Assembly: GCF_017310035.1 (NCBI RefSeq)
Contig: NZ_CP022296.1
Location: 2,170,001-2,234,000 of the forward strand
Direction of reading: 5' to 3'
Length of the DNA stretch: 64,000 nt
DNA from: Nocardioides sp. S5
GTDB taxonomy: Bacteria > Actinomycetota > Actinomycetes > Propionibacteriales > Nocardioidaceae
The position numbers and the translations under genes were made by a program. Under the pieces are notes generated by a model that saw only the letters and a list, made by a program, of their open reading frames with translations, was not told where the DNA came from and did not search any database. Shown piece after piece: positions 1 through 8,521 of this stretch. Every line of letters starts with the position of its first letter. Positions within the stretch are counted from its first letter, which is position 1.

Positions 1-132
1 GATCGCGCGCACCTCGTCGAGCTTCACCCGGCAGGACGGGCAGCGGTCGCGGTCGCGGCAGCAGTGCGCGTCACGCACCTCGGCCTCGAGCTGGTCGGCG
101 TACGCACTGCGACGCCAGATGGTGTGCATCAT
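1..132 (-). CDS. Cys-rich small protein, C-terminus cut off by window edge
   Basis: Two adjacent ATG codons (130-132 and 127-129) open a minus-strand frame that runs without a stop to base 1, giving at least 44 residues. The visible part begins MMHTIWRRSAYADQ and holds two cysteine clusters, HCCRDRD and CPSC, which suggest a zinc-binding ribbon. A GGAGGGACC ribosome binding site lies just upstream. The family is not recognised and the rest of the gene lies outside the window. Confidence 0.5.
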   Translation of the reverse strand, partial: MMHTIWRRSAYADQLEAEVRDAHCCRDRDRCPSCRVKLDEVRAI

Positions 133-197
133 CGGTCCCTCCCCAGGGTGATGGCGTCGAGTCTGTCGGTCGGGACGGCGCGCCGGCATCGGCAGGA

Positions 198-446
198 CTA
201 CCGATCTCTGGTGCCGCCGACGGCCGCCACGACGCTGTCGTCGGCGGGCATCAGGAACCAGAGGGCGGGGTAGACGAGGAGCTGGCTGCCGGGCAGCACC
301 ATCAGGAGCACCAGGAACAGCAGCCTCGCGATCCACGGCGTCAGGCCGAGCCGGCGGCCCAGGCCGGCGCACACGCCGCCCAGGATCCCGCTGTCGCTGG
401 AGCGCACGAGGCCCTGGCGGGCAAAAGCGGATCGGATGTCGTCCAT
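198..446 (-). CDS. PspC-domain small membrane protein
   Basis: An 82-residue protein. The stretch SDSGILGGVCAGLGRRLGL followed by a hydrophobic segment (residues about 38-66, ending in WFLMPAD) is the PspC domain, found in phage-shock-type stress proteins and in ToxR/PspC membrane regulators. It should sit in the cytoplasmic membrane with one strong membrane segment. GGAGG lies eight bases before the ATG and supports the start. No partner psp gene is visible. The role is inferred from the domain only. Confidence 0.85.
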   Translation of the reverse strand: MDDIRSAFARQGLVRSSDSGILGGVCAGLGRRLGLTPWIARLLFLVLLMVLPGSQLLVYPALWFLMPADDSVVAAVGGTRDR

Positions 447-545
447 GTGGGTCCTCCGGAGGTCGGCTGGTGCCTCCAGCCTGCTGCGACCCGCACCGCA
501 GCACCATCGGGATCAGCCCCGGTCCGACCCTGAGGCGGACCCGAG

Positions 546-1298
546 TCAGGTGCGCGGGCGGCGGGCGTCGCCGGGCAACCCGAACTCGGTGAACACTCCG
601 GGGCTGAAGCCGACGTGGTCCGGCGGCCGGGAGGCCAGGACCGGCAGGCCCACCGACGCCATCAGGCCGTCGTCGAGCGCGAGCACCTCGGCGTCGTGCA
701 CGGGCCACGGCTCGTGCTGGTTGGGGACGTAGAGGGTCCGGCCCCACCAGCGCTGGTGCAGGCCCCACCGGGCGCTGAGGAAGTCGTCGAGCGGGGTGCT
801 GTCGCGGCGCGCCCCGGCGCGGACCACGAGGTGGCTCGACCCGCGCGCACCCGGGTGGCGCAGGCGGGCGTCGTAGGTGTGCACGTCGCCGTCGCGGCGG
901 TGGCGCATGCGGGCCCAGCGGTAGGGCAGCCCGAAGGCCGCCCGGGCACCCAGCACGACGCCGACCCGGTCGGTGTCGAGGCTGAGGAAGACGATGCCGC
1001 GACGACCGGTCTCGTCGACGGAGTAGAGGCGCACGTTGGTCTCGAGGAAGGTGCCCAGCCACGGCACGCCGGGGCCGCGCGCGACGCCCGCACCCACCAT
1101 CCGGAAGGGGATCAGCCCGACGTAGGTGACGCCGTCGAGGGTGTCGGGGCGTACGCCCGGCGGCATCCGGTGTGCGACCAGCGCCGGGTCGACGGCCCAG
1201 TGCAGGAAGGTCAGGTCGCGCCAGTGCTGCGTCATCATCACCGTGCCGCTCAGCGCCGGCGGGTGCGGCGAGACAGGCTCGACGACGGGGTCGCTCAC
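546..1298 (-). CDS. DUF2071 (YqjF-like) family protein
   Basis: A 250-residue protein starting with GTG. Its N-terminal part (HWRDLTFLHWAVDP, then HRMPPGV and TYVGLIPFRM) matches the DUF2071 family, whose members have an acetoacetate-decarboxylase-like fold and no firmly assigned substrate. There is no signal peptide or membrane segment, so it is probably cytoplasmic. Its start lies six bases after TAGGGT, so the transcript may be leaderless. It runs divergently from the WXG100-like cassette. Confidence 0.8.
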   Translation of the reverse strand: MSDPVVEPVSPHPPALSGTVMMTQHWRDLTFLHWAVDPALVAHRMPPGVRPDTLDGVTYVGLIPFRMVGAGVARGPGVPWLGTFLETNVRLYSVDETGRRGIVFLSLDTDRVGVVLGARAAFGLPYRWARMRHRRDGDVHTYDARLRHPGARGSSHLVVRAGARRDSTPLDDFLSARWGLHQRWWGRTLYVPNQHEPWPVHDAEVLALDDGLMASVGLPVLASRPPDHVGFSPGVFTEFGLPGDARRPRT

Positions 1299-1304
1299 CC
1301 CTCC

Positions 1305-1310
1305 ACCCTA
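1305..1310 (-). promoter_or_regulatory. -10 element of DUF2071 gene
   Basis: On the minus strand TAGGGT lies six bases before the GTG start at 1298. This matches the actinobacterial TANNNT -10 element placed so that transcription would start at the start codon. No strong -35 was identified. Confidence 0.5.
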
Positions 1311-1434
1311 GGCAGGCGTGCGAAGGCGTCCGACCGCCTTGTCCACAGCCCGTCCGGGCGCCGTTTGGCGCCCGTCCCGCCCGGGCATCGGACCTGTGGG
1401 CGCACCACGGCGCCGCGGGGGCAAGGAGAGGCAG

Positions 1435-1890
1435 ATGTACGGAGACACGGGAGTGATCCGACGCCTGGCCCAGCAGGTGGGCGAGCAGGGGACCGAGATC
1501 CGACGGGGTGCGGACCGGCTGGTCGGTGCGTCCGAGCTGGTCGTGTGGGAGGGCCGGGCCGCGCAGGCGATGCGCGAGCGGATGACCGAGCGGGCGGTCG
1601 CGCTGCGACGCACGGCCGACGAGCACGACGACGCTGCCCGGGCGCTGCGGCACCACGCCGACGAGGTCGATCGGCTCAAGGACCTCATCCGTGAGATCGC
1701 CCGGCGGGTGCAGGGCCTCGTCGACGGCGCCCGCGCCCGACTCGCGAGCCTGGCCGACACGGCGCTCGACCGGGTGAGGGACCTCGCCCCCGACCCCGTC
1801 GACCAGCTGCTGGCGAGCTTCCGGCCGCCACCCGAGGGCCACCGCGACTGGCTCGACGTGCCCGACCGGCTGGGCGGAGGCGCGCGGTGA
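1435..1890 (+). CDS. WXG100-like (ESAT-6-like) helical protein
   Basis: A 151-residue, almost wholly alpha-helical protein. The ATG at 1435 is chosen because AAGGAGAG lies just upstream; an in-frame extension upstream is low-complexity and lacks such a site. W38-E-G40 sits in the turn between two long helices (about residues 6-36 and 41-75), as in WXG100 proteins, the small partners of type VII (ESX) secretion. It is longer than the usual 100 residues, with a Pro-rich tail, and the Y-x-x-x-D/E export motif is not seen. Its stop overlaps the next start (GTGA), so it is coupled to the EspG-like protein and the hydrolase. Family placement is inferred from helix pattern and the WEG turn. Confidence 0.6.
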   Translation: MYGDTGVIRRLAQQVGEQGTEIRRGADRLVGASELVVWEGRAAQAMRERMTERAVALRRTADEHDDAARALRHHADEVDRLKDLIREIARRVQGLVDGARARLASLADTALDRVRDLAPDPVDQLLASFRPPPEGHRDWLDVPDRLGGGAR

Positions 1891-2822
1891 ACGCCATCCT
1901 GCTCGACGCGCGCGGCGACGAGGTCGACAAGCCGACGGTCACCCCGCGACGCGTACGCCTCACCCATGCTGCCGTCGACCGCCTGGCCGATCTCACCGGG
2001 GTGCCGTCCCCGGCCGCGCCGATGCTTGTGCCGGCGGGCGGTGCGTCGGCCGGCCTGGTCGGTCGGCTCGGCGACGGGCCCGCGCCGGCGGTGCCGGTGG
2101 ACGACCTCGACGAAGCGCTGGTGGCCGCCACGCTCCTCACGGACGGCGTACCCACCGAGGAGGGCCGGGCGGTCCTCACCGTGTGGCACGCCCCGGCGCT
2201 CGCCGTCGAGCTCGAGGTGCTCGTGCGCCTGCGCCGCGGGACCGTCCGCGTCCGCAGCTGGCACCGCAACCTCGACGACTGGGTCGTGTGCCTCTCGACC
2301 GGCGACGGCGTCGCCTTCGAGCTGGCCTGGCTCGCCGCGGAGGACTGGTGGCTCGAGCTCGGTCGGGCCGCCCACGTCGACACGACGATGCTGCGCGAGA
2401 GCCAGTACGCCGCCCCGCTGCCCGCCGTGCTCGAGACCCCGTGGGAGCTCCTGCTCGCCACCGGCGAGGCGGTCCGACGACGCCGCACCGAGCTCCTCGA
2501 CGCGATGGTCGCCGACCACACCGGGACGACGCTCGCGGGGGACTCGGCCGACGCGCTGGAGAGCGCCGCCGACGCCGACGTACGCCTCTGGCACGAGCAG
2601 CTCGAGGTCGACTCGCGTGGACGCCTGCACGCCGCCGTGATGGGTCGCGGTCGGCGCGGGCGTCCTGCTGCCGGGATCGTGGAGTGGGTGCTCCTCAGCG
2701 ACGGTTGGTGCTCGCTGACACCCTTCGCCCGCGACGGCTGGACGATGGTCCGCATCGAGCGACGCAGCGTCGTCGACCTGCCGCGCGAGCTGGCCGTGCG
2801 CGCCGCCGAGGTGACGTCGTGA
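1887..2822 (+). CDS. EspG-like protein (ESX-secretion-associated type)
   Basis: A 311-residue protein with a GTG start overlapping the upstream stop by four bases. It has a short helical N-terminus (RLTHAAVDRLADLTGVP), an alternating central part including VWHAPALAVELEVLVRL and a C-terminal sheet (VEWVLLSDGWCSLTPF, then MVRIERR). The layout and length resemble EspG, the chaperone that binds WXG100/PE-PPE substrates in ESX systems. Position between a WXG100-like gene and an enzyme supports that. Sequence identity to known EspG is probably low, so this is a structural guess; it could be an unrelated conserved protein. Confidence 0.4.
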   Translation: MNAILLDARGDEVDKPTVTPRRVRLTHAAVDRLADLTGVPSPAAPMLVPAGGASAGLVGRLGDGPAPAVPVDDLDEALVAATLLTDGVPTEEGRAVLTVWHAPALAVELEVLVRLRRGTVRVRSWHRNLDDWVVCLSTGDGVAFELAWLAAEDWWLELGRAAHVDTTMLRESQYAAPLPAVLETPWELLLATGEAVRRRRTELLDAMVADHTGTTLAGDSADALESAADADVRLWHEQLEVDSRGRLHAAVMGRGRRGRPAAGIVEWVLLSDGWCSLTPFARDGWTMVRIERRSVVDLPRELAVRAAEVTS

Positions 2823-4249
2823 GCAGCGGCAGCCTCCCTCCGATCGAGTCCGTGACCGGCGGCACCCACGGCGTGGAGGCAGGCTACGAGCAGATGCTCG
2901 GCCTCGCGGCACGCTACGAGCAGCACGCCGGGGACCTCGTCGAGATGGCGGGCCTCGGAGCGCGGGTCGTGGCCGACGGCGACCTGCTCGAGTCGGCAGT
3001 GCTCTCGCCGCTGTCGTTCGCCGATGCCGAGGTCCAGGTGCTCGGCGCCACCGCCGGCACGGACGGACTGGCGGTCCGCGCCGTGGGCATCGAGGCCGAC
3101 GCGCTCGGCGTACGCGCCGTGGTGGCGGCGTTCCGGGCCAGCGACGCCCTGTCGCGGCACGCAGGTGAGGCGATCGACCACACGCTCGGGCGGGTGGTGC
3201 TGACGGGGACCGTGACCGCCCTGCCCGCGCTGGTGGTCGCGGCAGGAGTCGGGCACGCGTGCTGGTCGTCGCTGACGCCGGAGGAGCAGCAGGCGCTCGA
3301 GGAGCGCCTCACCGACCAGCTCGGGGCGCTGCTCCACGAGCATCCCGGCCTGGCCCAGCACCTGGTCAACAGCGGGGGAGGGCTGGTCGGGTCGCTCGTG
3401 CCCGGGCTGGGTCTGCTCGACCCCGGCGACGGACCGGTCGCCCAGCCCACCACCAACGACGCGGCACGTCTGATGGCGTTGCTGCTCGGCGACGACACCG
3501 ACTACGCGGTCGCCCGCGTGGCTGACGTCGAGGGCGGCGCCCGGCGGGTGCGACCGGACAGCCTGCGGGCGCTGGTCGAGCAGCTCGCCGCGGTCAACGA
3601 CCTCGACGCCGGACCGCACGCCGGGGCCCTGCACGGGGCGATCCAGGTCCAGCAGGTCGGGGAGGAGCGCTACGTCGTCTACCTCCCCGGCACCGACGAC
3701 ATGGCGCCGCTGCCCTCCGGCGGGTTGATCCGCGACATGGAGACCAACTACCAGCTGATCGGCGGCACCGACAGTGCCTACGACCGCGGCATCCGCGCGG
3801 CGATGCTCGACGCCGGTCTCGAGGGCAAGGCCGTGATGCTGGTGGGTCACTCCCAGGGAGGGATGGCGGCGACGTCGTTGGCGGCCGACCCCGACTTCAC
3901 GCGGCTCTTCGACGTCGAGCACGTGGTGACCGCGGGATCACCGACCGCCCAGGTCGCACAGCTGCCCGACGGCACCCACGCCCTCCACCTCGAGAACCGC
4001 GGGGACGCGGTGCCGCTCCTCGACGGCGAGGACAATCCCGACCAGCCCCACCGGACGACGGTGCTCTTCGACGACGGCACCCACCGGACCGCGGACAACC
4101 ACGACCTCGACCGCTACGCCGCCGGTGCCGCGGCGGCCGAGGCGTCGGGCCACGGCTCGATCCGGGACCAGGTGAGCCGGATGCACGGCGACGGCTACCT
4201 CGGCAGCGGGCCGTCGGGACCGGTCCGGACCTACGTCATCACCCGGTGA
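2819..4249 (+). CDS. Alpha/beta hydrolase with helical N-terminal region, possible T7SS effector
   Basis: A 476-residue protein. The GTG start at 2819 overlaps the previous stop (GTGA) and has GAGGTGA upstream; a longer frame further upstream is only the shadow of the preceding gene. Residues about 15-110 are helical and Ala/Glu rich, reminiscent of secreted WXG/LXG-type heads. A hydrophobic stretch follows (VVLTGTVTALPALVVAAGVG). The C-terminal half is an alpha/beta hydrolase: the nucleophile elbow GHSQGG, a later acidic stretch and NHDLDRY near the end as candidate His. Lipase or esterase activity is likely; the substrate is unknown. Being third in the cassette suggests it is the cargo or the enzyme served by the first two proteins. 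Confidence 0.6.
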   Translation: MSSGSLPPIESVTGGTHGVEAGYEQMLGLAARYEQHAGDLVEMAGLGARVVADGDLLESAVLSPLSFADAEVQVLGATAGTDGLAVRAVGIEADALGVRAVVAAFRASDALSRHAGEAIDHTLGRVVLTGTVTALPALVVAAGVGHACWSSLTPEEQQALEERLTDQLGALLHEHPGLAQHLVNSGGGLVGSLVPGLGLLDPGDGPVAQPTTNDAARLMALLLGDDTDYAVARVADVEGGARRVRPDSLRALVEQLAAVNDLDAGPHAGALHGAIQVQQVGEERYVVYLPGTDDMAPLPSGGLIRDMETNYQLIGGTDSAYDRGIRAAMLDAGLEGKAVMLVGHSQGGMAATSLAADPDFTRLFDVEHVVTAGSPTAQVAQLPDGTHALHLENRGDAVPLLDGEDNPDQPHRTTVLFDDGTHRTADNHDLDRYAAGAAAAEASGHGSIRDQVSRMHGDGYLGSGPSGPVRTYVITR

Positions 4250-4291
4250 CCCGGACCGAGTGGTCGTTGGCGGGATGTCCGCGCTCTCCCC

Positions 4292-4297
4292 TAGTGT
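4292..4297 (+). promoter_or_regulatory. -10 element of drrABC-type operon
   Basis: TAGTGT, matching TANNNT, lies eight bases before the GTG start at 4306. This fits a leaderless or nearly leaderless transcript for the exporter operon. Confidence 0.5.
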
Positions 4298-4305
4298 CGG
4301 CCGGT

Positions 4306-5232
4306 GTGACGGACTCCATGATCTCGGCACGGGGACTCCGCAAGTCGTTCGGTGACTTCGAGGCAGTGAAGGGCATCGACGTCGACGTGCGACGCGGTGA
4401 GGCCTTCGGCTTCCTCGGCCCCAACGGCGCCGGCAAGTCGAGCACGATGCGCATGATCGCCTCGGTCAGTCCCGTGTCCTCCGGCGAGCTGCGGATCCTC
4501 GGCATGGACCCCGCCACCGACGGGCCGGCCATCCGCGGTCGCCTCGGCGTGTGCCCGCAGGAGGACACGCTCGACAACGAGCTCAACGTCTTCGACAACC
4601 TCTACATCTACGGTCGCTACTTCGGCATCGATCGCGCGACCTGCCGTGACCGCGCCCATGAGCTGCTCGAGTTCGCGCAGATCACCGACAAGGCTAAGGC
4701 GAAGGTCGAAAGCCTCTCGGGCGGCATGAAGCGGCGCCTGACCATCGCGCGGAGCCTGATCAACAGCCCCGACCTCCTCCTCCTCGACGAGCCCACGACC
4801 GGCCTGGACCCGCAGGCCCGCCACGTGCTCTGGGACCAGCTCTTCCGGCTCAAGCAGGCCGGCGTGACGCTGGTGATCACCACCCACTACATGGACGAGG
4901 CCGAGCAGCTCTGCGACCGGCTCGTGGTGATGGACAAGGGGCTGATCGCGGCCGAGGGGTCCCCACGCGAGCTCATCGACACCCACTCCACCCGCGAGGT
5001 CGCCGAGCTCCGCTTCGGCGTCGGCGAGCACGAGGCGCTCGCGGAGAAGGTCGAGGACCTCGGCGAGCGCGTCGAGGTGCTGCCCGACCGCCTCCTGGTC
5101 TACAGCGACCGCGGCGAGGAGGTCGTCACCGCCGTCCTCGAGCGCGGGCTGCACCCGATCGCCACGCTCGTGCGGCGCTCCACCCTCGAGGACGTCTTCC
5201 TGCGCCTCACCGGCCGGAGCCTGGCCGACTGA
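4306..5232 (+). CDS. ABC exporter ATPase, DrrA/NodI type
   Basis: About 308 residues from GTG 4306; ATG 4318 is an alternative. The frame is open further upstream but a -10 hexamer lies there. Walker A (GPNGAGKSS), the signature LSGGMKRRL, Walker B (LLLLDEP) and a switch His (ITTHYMDEAEQ) are all present. The DrrA/NodI-type C-terminal region follows. The next two genes encode ABC-2 permeases; the stop overlaps the next ATG by one base. It should energise export of a lipid, polysaccharide or drug from the inner face of the membrane. The substrate is unknown. Confidence 0.9.
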   Translation: MTDSMISARGLRKSFGDFEAVKGIDVDVRRGEAFGFLGPNGAGKSSTMRMIASVSPVSSGELRILGMDPATDGPAIRGRLGVCPQEDTLDNELNVFDNLYIYGRYFGIDRATCRDRAHELLEFAQITDKAKAKVESLSGGMKRRLTIARSLINSPDLLLLDEPTTGLDPQARHVLWDQLFRLKQAGVTLVITTHYMDEAEQLCDRLVVMDKGLIAAEGSPRELIDTHSTREVAELRFGVGEHEALAEKVEDLGERVEVLPDRLLVYSDRGEEVVTAVLERGLHPIATLVRRSTLEDVFLRLTGRSLAD

Positions 5233-6059
5233 TGGCCACGACCGACGCGCGTCCCGCCACCCGCCCGACCGGCTCCCTGTCGGTCCGCGAGGGCATCACC
5301 CGCCAGTACGACTACTGGCTCACCGTCTACAAGCGCACCTGGCGCGGGGGAGTGGCCAACTCCTTCGTCACCCCGCTGTTCTACGTCCTCGCGATGGGCG
5401 TCCTGCTCGGCGGCTTCATCGAGGGCGACCCCGACCGCCTCGAGGGCGCCACCTCCTACCTCGCCTTCATCGTGCCCGGCCTGGTCGCGGCGCACGCGAT
5501 GACGATCGCGGTCAGCGAGACGACGTACCCCGTCATGGGGGCCATCAAGTGGCACAAGACGTTCTTCGCCCAGCTCGCCACGCCCCTCGCGGTGCGCGAC
5601 CTGGTCAACGCCTTCCTGTGCTTCGTGGTCTTCCGGATCGCCTCGGCGTGCGCGGTCTTCATGCTCGTCCTGGCGCCCTTCGGTGTCTTCGAGACCTGGT
5701 GGGGCCCGGTCCTGGCGTGGGTCTCGCAGGTGCTGGTCGGCAGTGCCTTCGCCACCCTCGCCTTCGGCTACTCCGCGCGCCTGAGGTCCGAGGAGGGCTT
5801 CGGCCTGCTCTTCCGCCTCGGGGTGCTGCCGCTGACCCTGTTCTCCGGGGCGTTCTTCCCCATCGCCAACCTCGGTCCGGTGCTCGAGTGGGTGGCCCGA
5901 CTGACTCCGCTGTGGCACGGGGTGTCGCTGTCGCGGATGCTGTGCCTCGACACGGTCGACTGGTCCCTGGCCGCCCTCAACGCCGGTGTCCTCGTGGTGC
6001 TGTGCGTCGTTGGCTGGCGCTGGGCCGTGACCGGCCTCGACAAGCGGCTGGAGGTCTGA
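5232..6059 (+). CDS. ABC-2 type exporter permease
   Basis: 275 residues with about six membrane segments (for example FVTPLFYVLAMGVLLGGFI and LLFRLGVLPLTLFSGAFFP). The ...FSGAFFPI.LGPVLEWVARLTPLWHG region is the typical NodJ/DrrB ABC-2 signature near the fifth helix. The start ATG overlaps the ATPase stop (TGATG), indicating translational coupling. It probably pairs with the next permease as a heterodimer with the upstream ATPase. Confidence 0.9.
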   Translation: MATTDARPATRPTGSLSVREGITRQYDYWLTVYKRTWRGGVANSFVTPLFYVLAMGVLLGGFIEGDPDRLEGATSYLAFIVPGLVAAHAMTIAVSETTYPVMGAIKWHKTFFAQLATPLAVRDLVNAFLCFVVFRIASACAVFMLVLAPFGVFETWWGPVLAWVSQVLVGSAFATLAFGYSARLRSEEGFGLLFRLGVLPLTLFSGAFFPIANLGPVLEWVARLTPLWHGVSLSRMLCLDTVDWSLAALNAGVLVVLCVVGWRWAVTGLDKRLEV

Positions 6060-6060
6060 G

Positions 6061-6861
6061 GTGGCACCCGTGACCGGGATCCCCGCACCCCTGACGCCGG
6101 TGGGCGCCGCCCGCCTGCTCGTGCTGCGCAACTTCATCGTCTACAAGTCGGCGTGGAAGCTCTTCCTCACCGGCTTCCTCGAGCCGGTCCTCTACCTCTT
6201 CTCGATCGGCATCGGCGTCGGCCAGCTCATCGACGGCTTCGAGTTCCACGGCGAGCAGGTGCCCTACGCCACCTTCGTCGCGCCCGCCATGCTCGCCACC
6301 TCGGCCTTCAACGGTGCACTGCTCGACTCGACGTTCAACGTGTTCTTCAAGCTCAAGTACGAGAAGCTCTACGACCAGATGCTGGCCACGCCGCTCTCCA
6401 CCGGCGACATCGCCCGCGGCGAGATCACGTGGGGCCTCATGCGTGGTTCGGTCTACTCCGCGGCCTTCCTGCTGGTGATGGTCGCAATGGGGCTGGTGGA
6501 GTCGTGGTGGGCCGTGCTGGCGCTGCCGGCCACCGTGCTGATCGCCTTCGCCTTCTCCGCCGTCTGCATGGCGCTGACGACCTGGATGACGAGCTGGCAG
6601 GACTTCGACAAGATCACGCTCGCGCAGATGCCGCTGTTCCTCTTCTCCGCGACCTTCTTCCCCGTCGAGGCCTTCGGCAACGGCGTGCTGCGCTGGGTCG
6701 TGGAGGCCAGCCCGCTCTACCGCGGCGTCGTGCTGTGCCGCGAGCTCACCACGGGCAACGTGACCTGGGACTCGGCGGTGTCGGTCGTCTACCTCGTCGT
6801 GATGGGCGTCGTCGGCCTGCTCGTCGTACGCCGTCGCCTCGACGCGCTGCTGCTGACCTGA
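6061..6861 (+). CDS. ABC-2 type exporter permease (second subunit)
   Basis: 266 residues from GTG 6061, one base after the preceding stop. Six hydrophobic segments and the motif FLFSATFFPVEAFGNGVLRWVVEASPLYRGV match the ABC-2 family and mirror the first permease, so this is the other half of a DrrABC/NodIJ-like exporter. Nothing nearby identifies a substrate; the gene after it is an acyl-CoA synthetase with its own likely promoter. Confidence 0.9.
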   Translation: MAPVTGIPAPLTPVGAARLLVLRNFIVYKSAWKLFLTGFLEPVLYLFSIGIGVGQLIDGFEFHGEQVPYATFVAPAMLATSAFNGALLDSTFNVFFKLKYEKLYDQMLATPLSTGDIARGEITWGLMRGSVYSAAFLLVMVAMGLVESWWAVLALPATVLIAFAFSAVCMALTTWMTSWQDFDKITLAQMPLFLFSATFFPVEAFGNGVLRWVVEASPLYRGVVLCRELTTGNVTWDSAVSVVYLVVMGVVGLLVVRRRLDALLLT

Positions 6862-6890
6862 GACCTCTGGCGACGCACCGGCCGGCGTCG

Positions 6891-6896
6891 TAGGTT
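6891..6896 (+). promoter_or_regulatory. -10 element of acyl-CoA synthetase gene
   Basis: TAGGTT lies seven bases before ATG 6904. This favours the ATG over a TTG nine bases upstream that falls inside the element. Confidence 0.55.
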
Positions 6897-6903
6897 GCCG
6901 GGC

Positions 6904-8520
6904 ATGGATTCCTACGCCCAGGGAGAGACCACGCCGGCGCTGCTGGAGGAGACGATCGGCGCCAGCCTCGCGCGGACCGTGACGGCGTACGCCGACCGCG
7001 AGGCGCTCGTCGAGTGCGCGACCGGGCGACGCTGGACGTGGGCCGACCTCGAACGGGACGTCGCGGGCCTCGCGCGCGGCCTGATCGGCGCCGGGATCGA
7101 GGCCGGGGACCGGGTCGGCATCTGGGGGCCGAACAGCGCCGAGTGGACGCTGGTGCAGCTCGCCACGGCGCGGGTCGGCGCCATCCTGGTCAACGTCAAC
7201 CCGTCCTACCGCACCCACGAGTTCTCCTACGCCGTCAACCAGAGCGGCATGCGGATGCTGGTGAGCGCGACGTCGTTCCGCACGAGCGACTACCGCGCGA
7301 TGATCGAGGAGACGGCCGAGCACAACCCGACCCTCGAGCGGGTCGTGCACCTCGACGACGCCGACAGCTGGGCAGGCCTGGTCGCCGACGGTGAAGGCGT
7401 CGGCGACGACGACCTGGCCGCGCGCGAGGCCGCGCTGCGACCCGACGACGCGATCAACATCCAGTACACCTCCGGCACGACCGGTTATCCCAAGGGCGCC
7501 ACGCTCAGCCACCGCAACATCCTCAACAACGGCTACCTCGTCGGCGAGGTCTGCGGCTACACCGAGGCCGACCGGGTCTGCATCCCGGTGCCCTTCTACC
7601 ACTGCTTCGGGATGGTGATGGGCAACCTCGCCTGCGTCACGCACGGCGCGACCATGGTCATCCCAGCGCCCGGCTTCGACCCCGCGCTGACGCTGCAGGC
7701 GGTCTCGCAGGAGCGCTGCACCTCGCTCTACGGCGTGCCCACGATGTTCATCGCGGAGTGGGCGCTGCCCGACCTGGCGTCCTACGACCTCTCCAGCGTC
7801 CGCACCGGCATCATGGCCGGCTCGCCGTGCCCCGAGGAGATGATGAAGAAGCTCATCCAGGCCGGGATCGACGAGATGACCATCGCCTACGGCATGACCG
7901 AGACGTCGCCGGTCTCCACCCAGACCCGGCGCGACGACTCCCTCGAGCGCAAGGTCGGCACCGTCGGTCGGGTGTGCCCGCACCTGGAGGTCAGGATCGT
8001 CGACCCCGTCAGCGGCGACACCGTGCCGCGCGGCGAGGCGGGGGAGTTCTGCACCCGCGGCTACTCGGTGATGCTCGGCTACTGGCAGGACGAGGAGAAG
8101 ACGCGCGAGGCCGTCGACGCCGACGGGTGGATGCACACCGGCGACCTCGGCGTGATGGACGACGACGGCTACGTCCGGATCACGGGCCGCATCAAGGACA
8201 TGGTGATCCGCGGCGGGGAGAACATCTACCCCCGCGAGATCGAGGAGTTCCTCTACACCCACCCCGACATCGAGGACGTCCAGGTCGTGGGCGTCCCGGA
8301 CGCGAGGTACGGCGAGGAGCTGTGCGCCTGGCTGCGGATGCGTCCGGGGACCGAGCCGCTCGACGCCGCCGGGATGCGCGAGTTCGCGAGCGGCAAGCTC
8401 GCGCACTACAAGATCCCGCGCTACGTCATGGTCGTCGAGGAGTTCCCCATGACGGTCACCGGCAAGGTCCGCAAGGTCGAGATGCGCGAGGTCTCCACGC
8501 GCGAGCTCGGCCTGGCCTGA
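6904..8520 (+). CDS. AMP-forming acyl-CoA synthetase (FadD-like)
   Basis: 538 residues. The P-loop-like A3 motif YTSGTTGYPKGA is near residue 188, YGMTETSP is the A5 motif, GWMHTGDLGVMDDDGY carries the A7 aspartate, GRIKDMVIRGGENIYP is A8, and GKVRK near the end holds the A10 catalytic lysine. These show a complete adenylate-forming enzyme that makes acyl-CoA from a carboxylic acid, ATP and CoA. The overall pattern is closest to medium/long-chain FadD-type synthetases; chain length cannot be read from the sequence. It stands alone, converging with an acetyltransferase one base away. Confidence 0.9.
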   Translation: MDSYAQGETTPALLEETIGASLARTVTAYADREALVECATGRRWTWADLERDVAGLARGLIGAGIEAGDRVGIWGPNSAEWTLVQLATARVGAILVNVNPSYRTHEFSYAVNQSGMRMLVSATSFRTSDYRAMIEETAEHNPTLERVVHLDDADSWAGLVADGEGVGDDDLAAREAALRPDDAINIQYTSGTTGYPKGATLSHRNILNNGYLVGEVCGYTEADRVCIPVPFYHCFGMVMGNLACVTHGATMVIPAPGFDPALTLQAVSQERCTSLYGVPTMFIAEWALPDLASYDLSSVRTGIMAGSPCPEEMMKKLIQAGIDEMTIAYGMTETSPVSTQTRRDDSLERKVGTVGRVCPHLEVRIVDPVSGDTVPRGEAGEFCTRGYSVMLGYWQDEEKTREAVDADGWMHTGDLGVMDDDGYVRITGRIKDMVIRGGENIYPREIEEFLYTHPDIEDVQVVGVPDARYGEELCAWLRMRPGTEPLDAAGMREFASGKLAHYKIPRYVMVVEEFPMTVTGKVRKVEMREVSTRELGLA

Positions 8521-8521
8521 C

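Noticed and set aside
5977..8406. A long open frame on the minus strand (over 800 codons) opposite the ABC permease and acyl-CoA synthetase
   Set aside because: Its product is low-complexity (His/Arg/Asp/Val repeats) and follows the codon pattern of the opposite strand; it has no domain and no ribosome site. It is a high-GC shadow.
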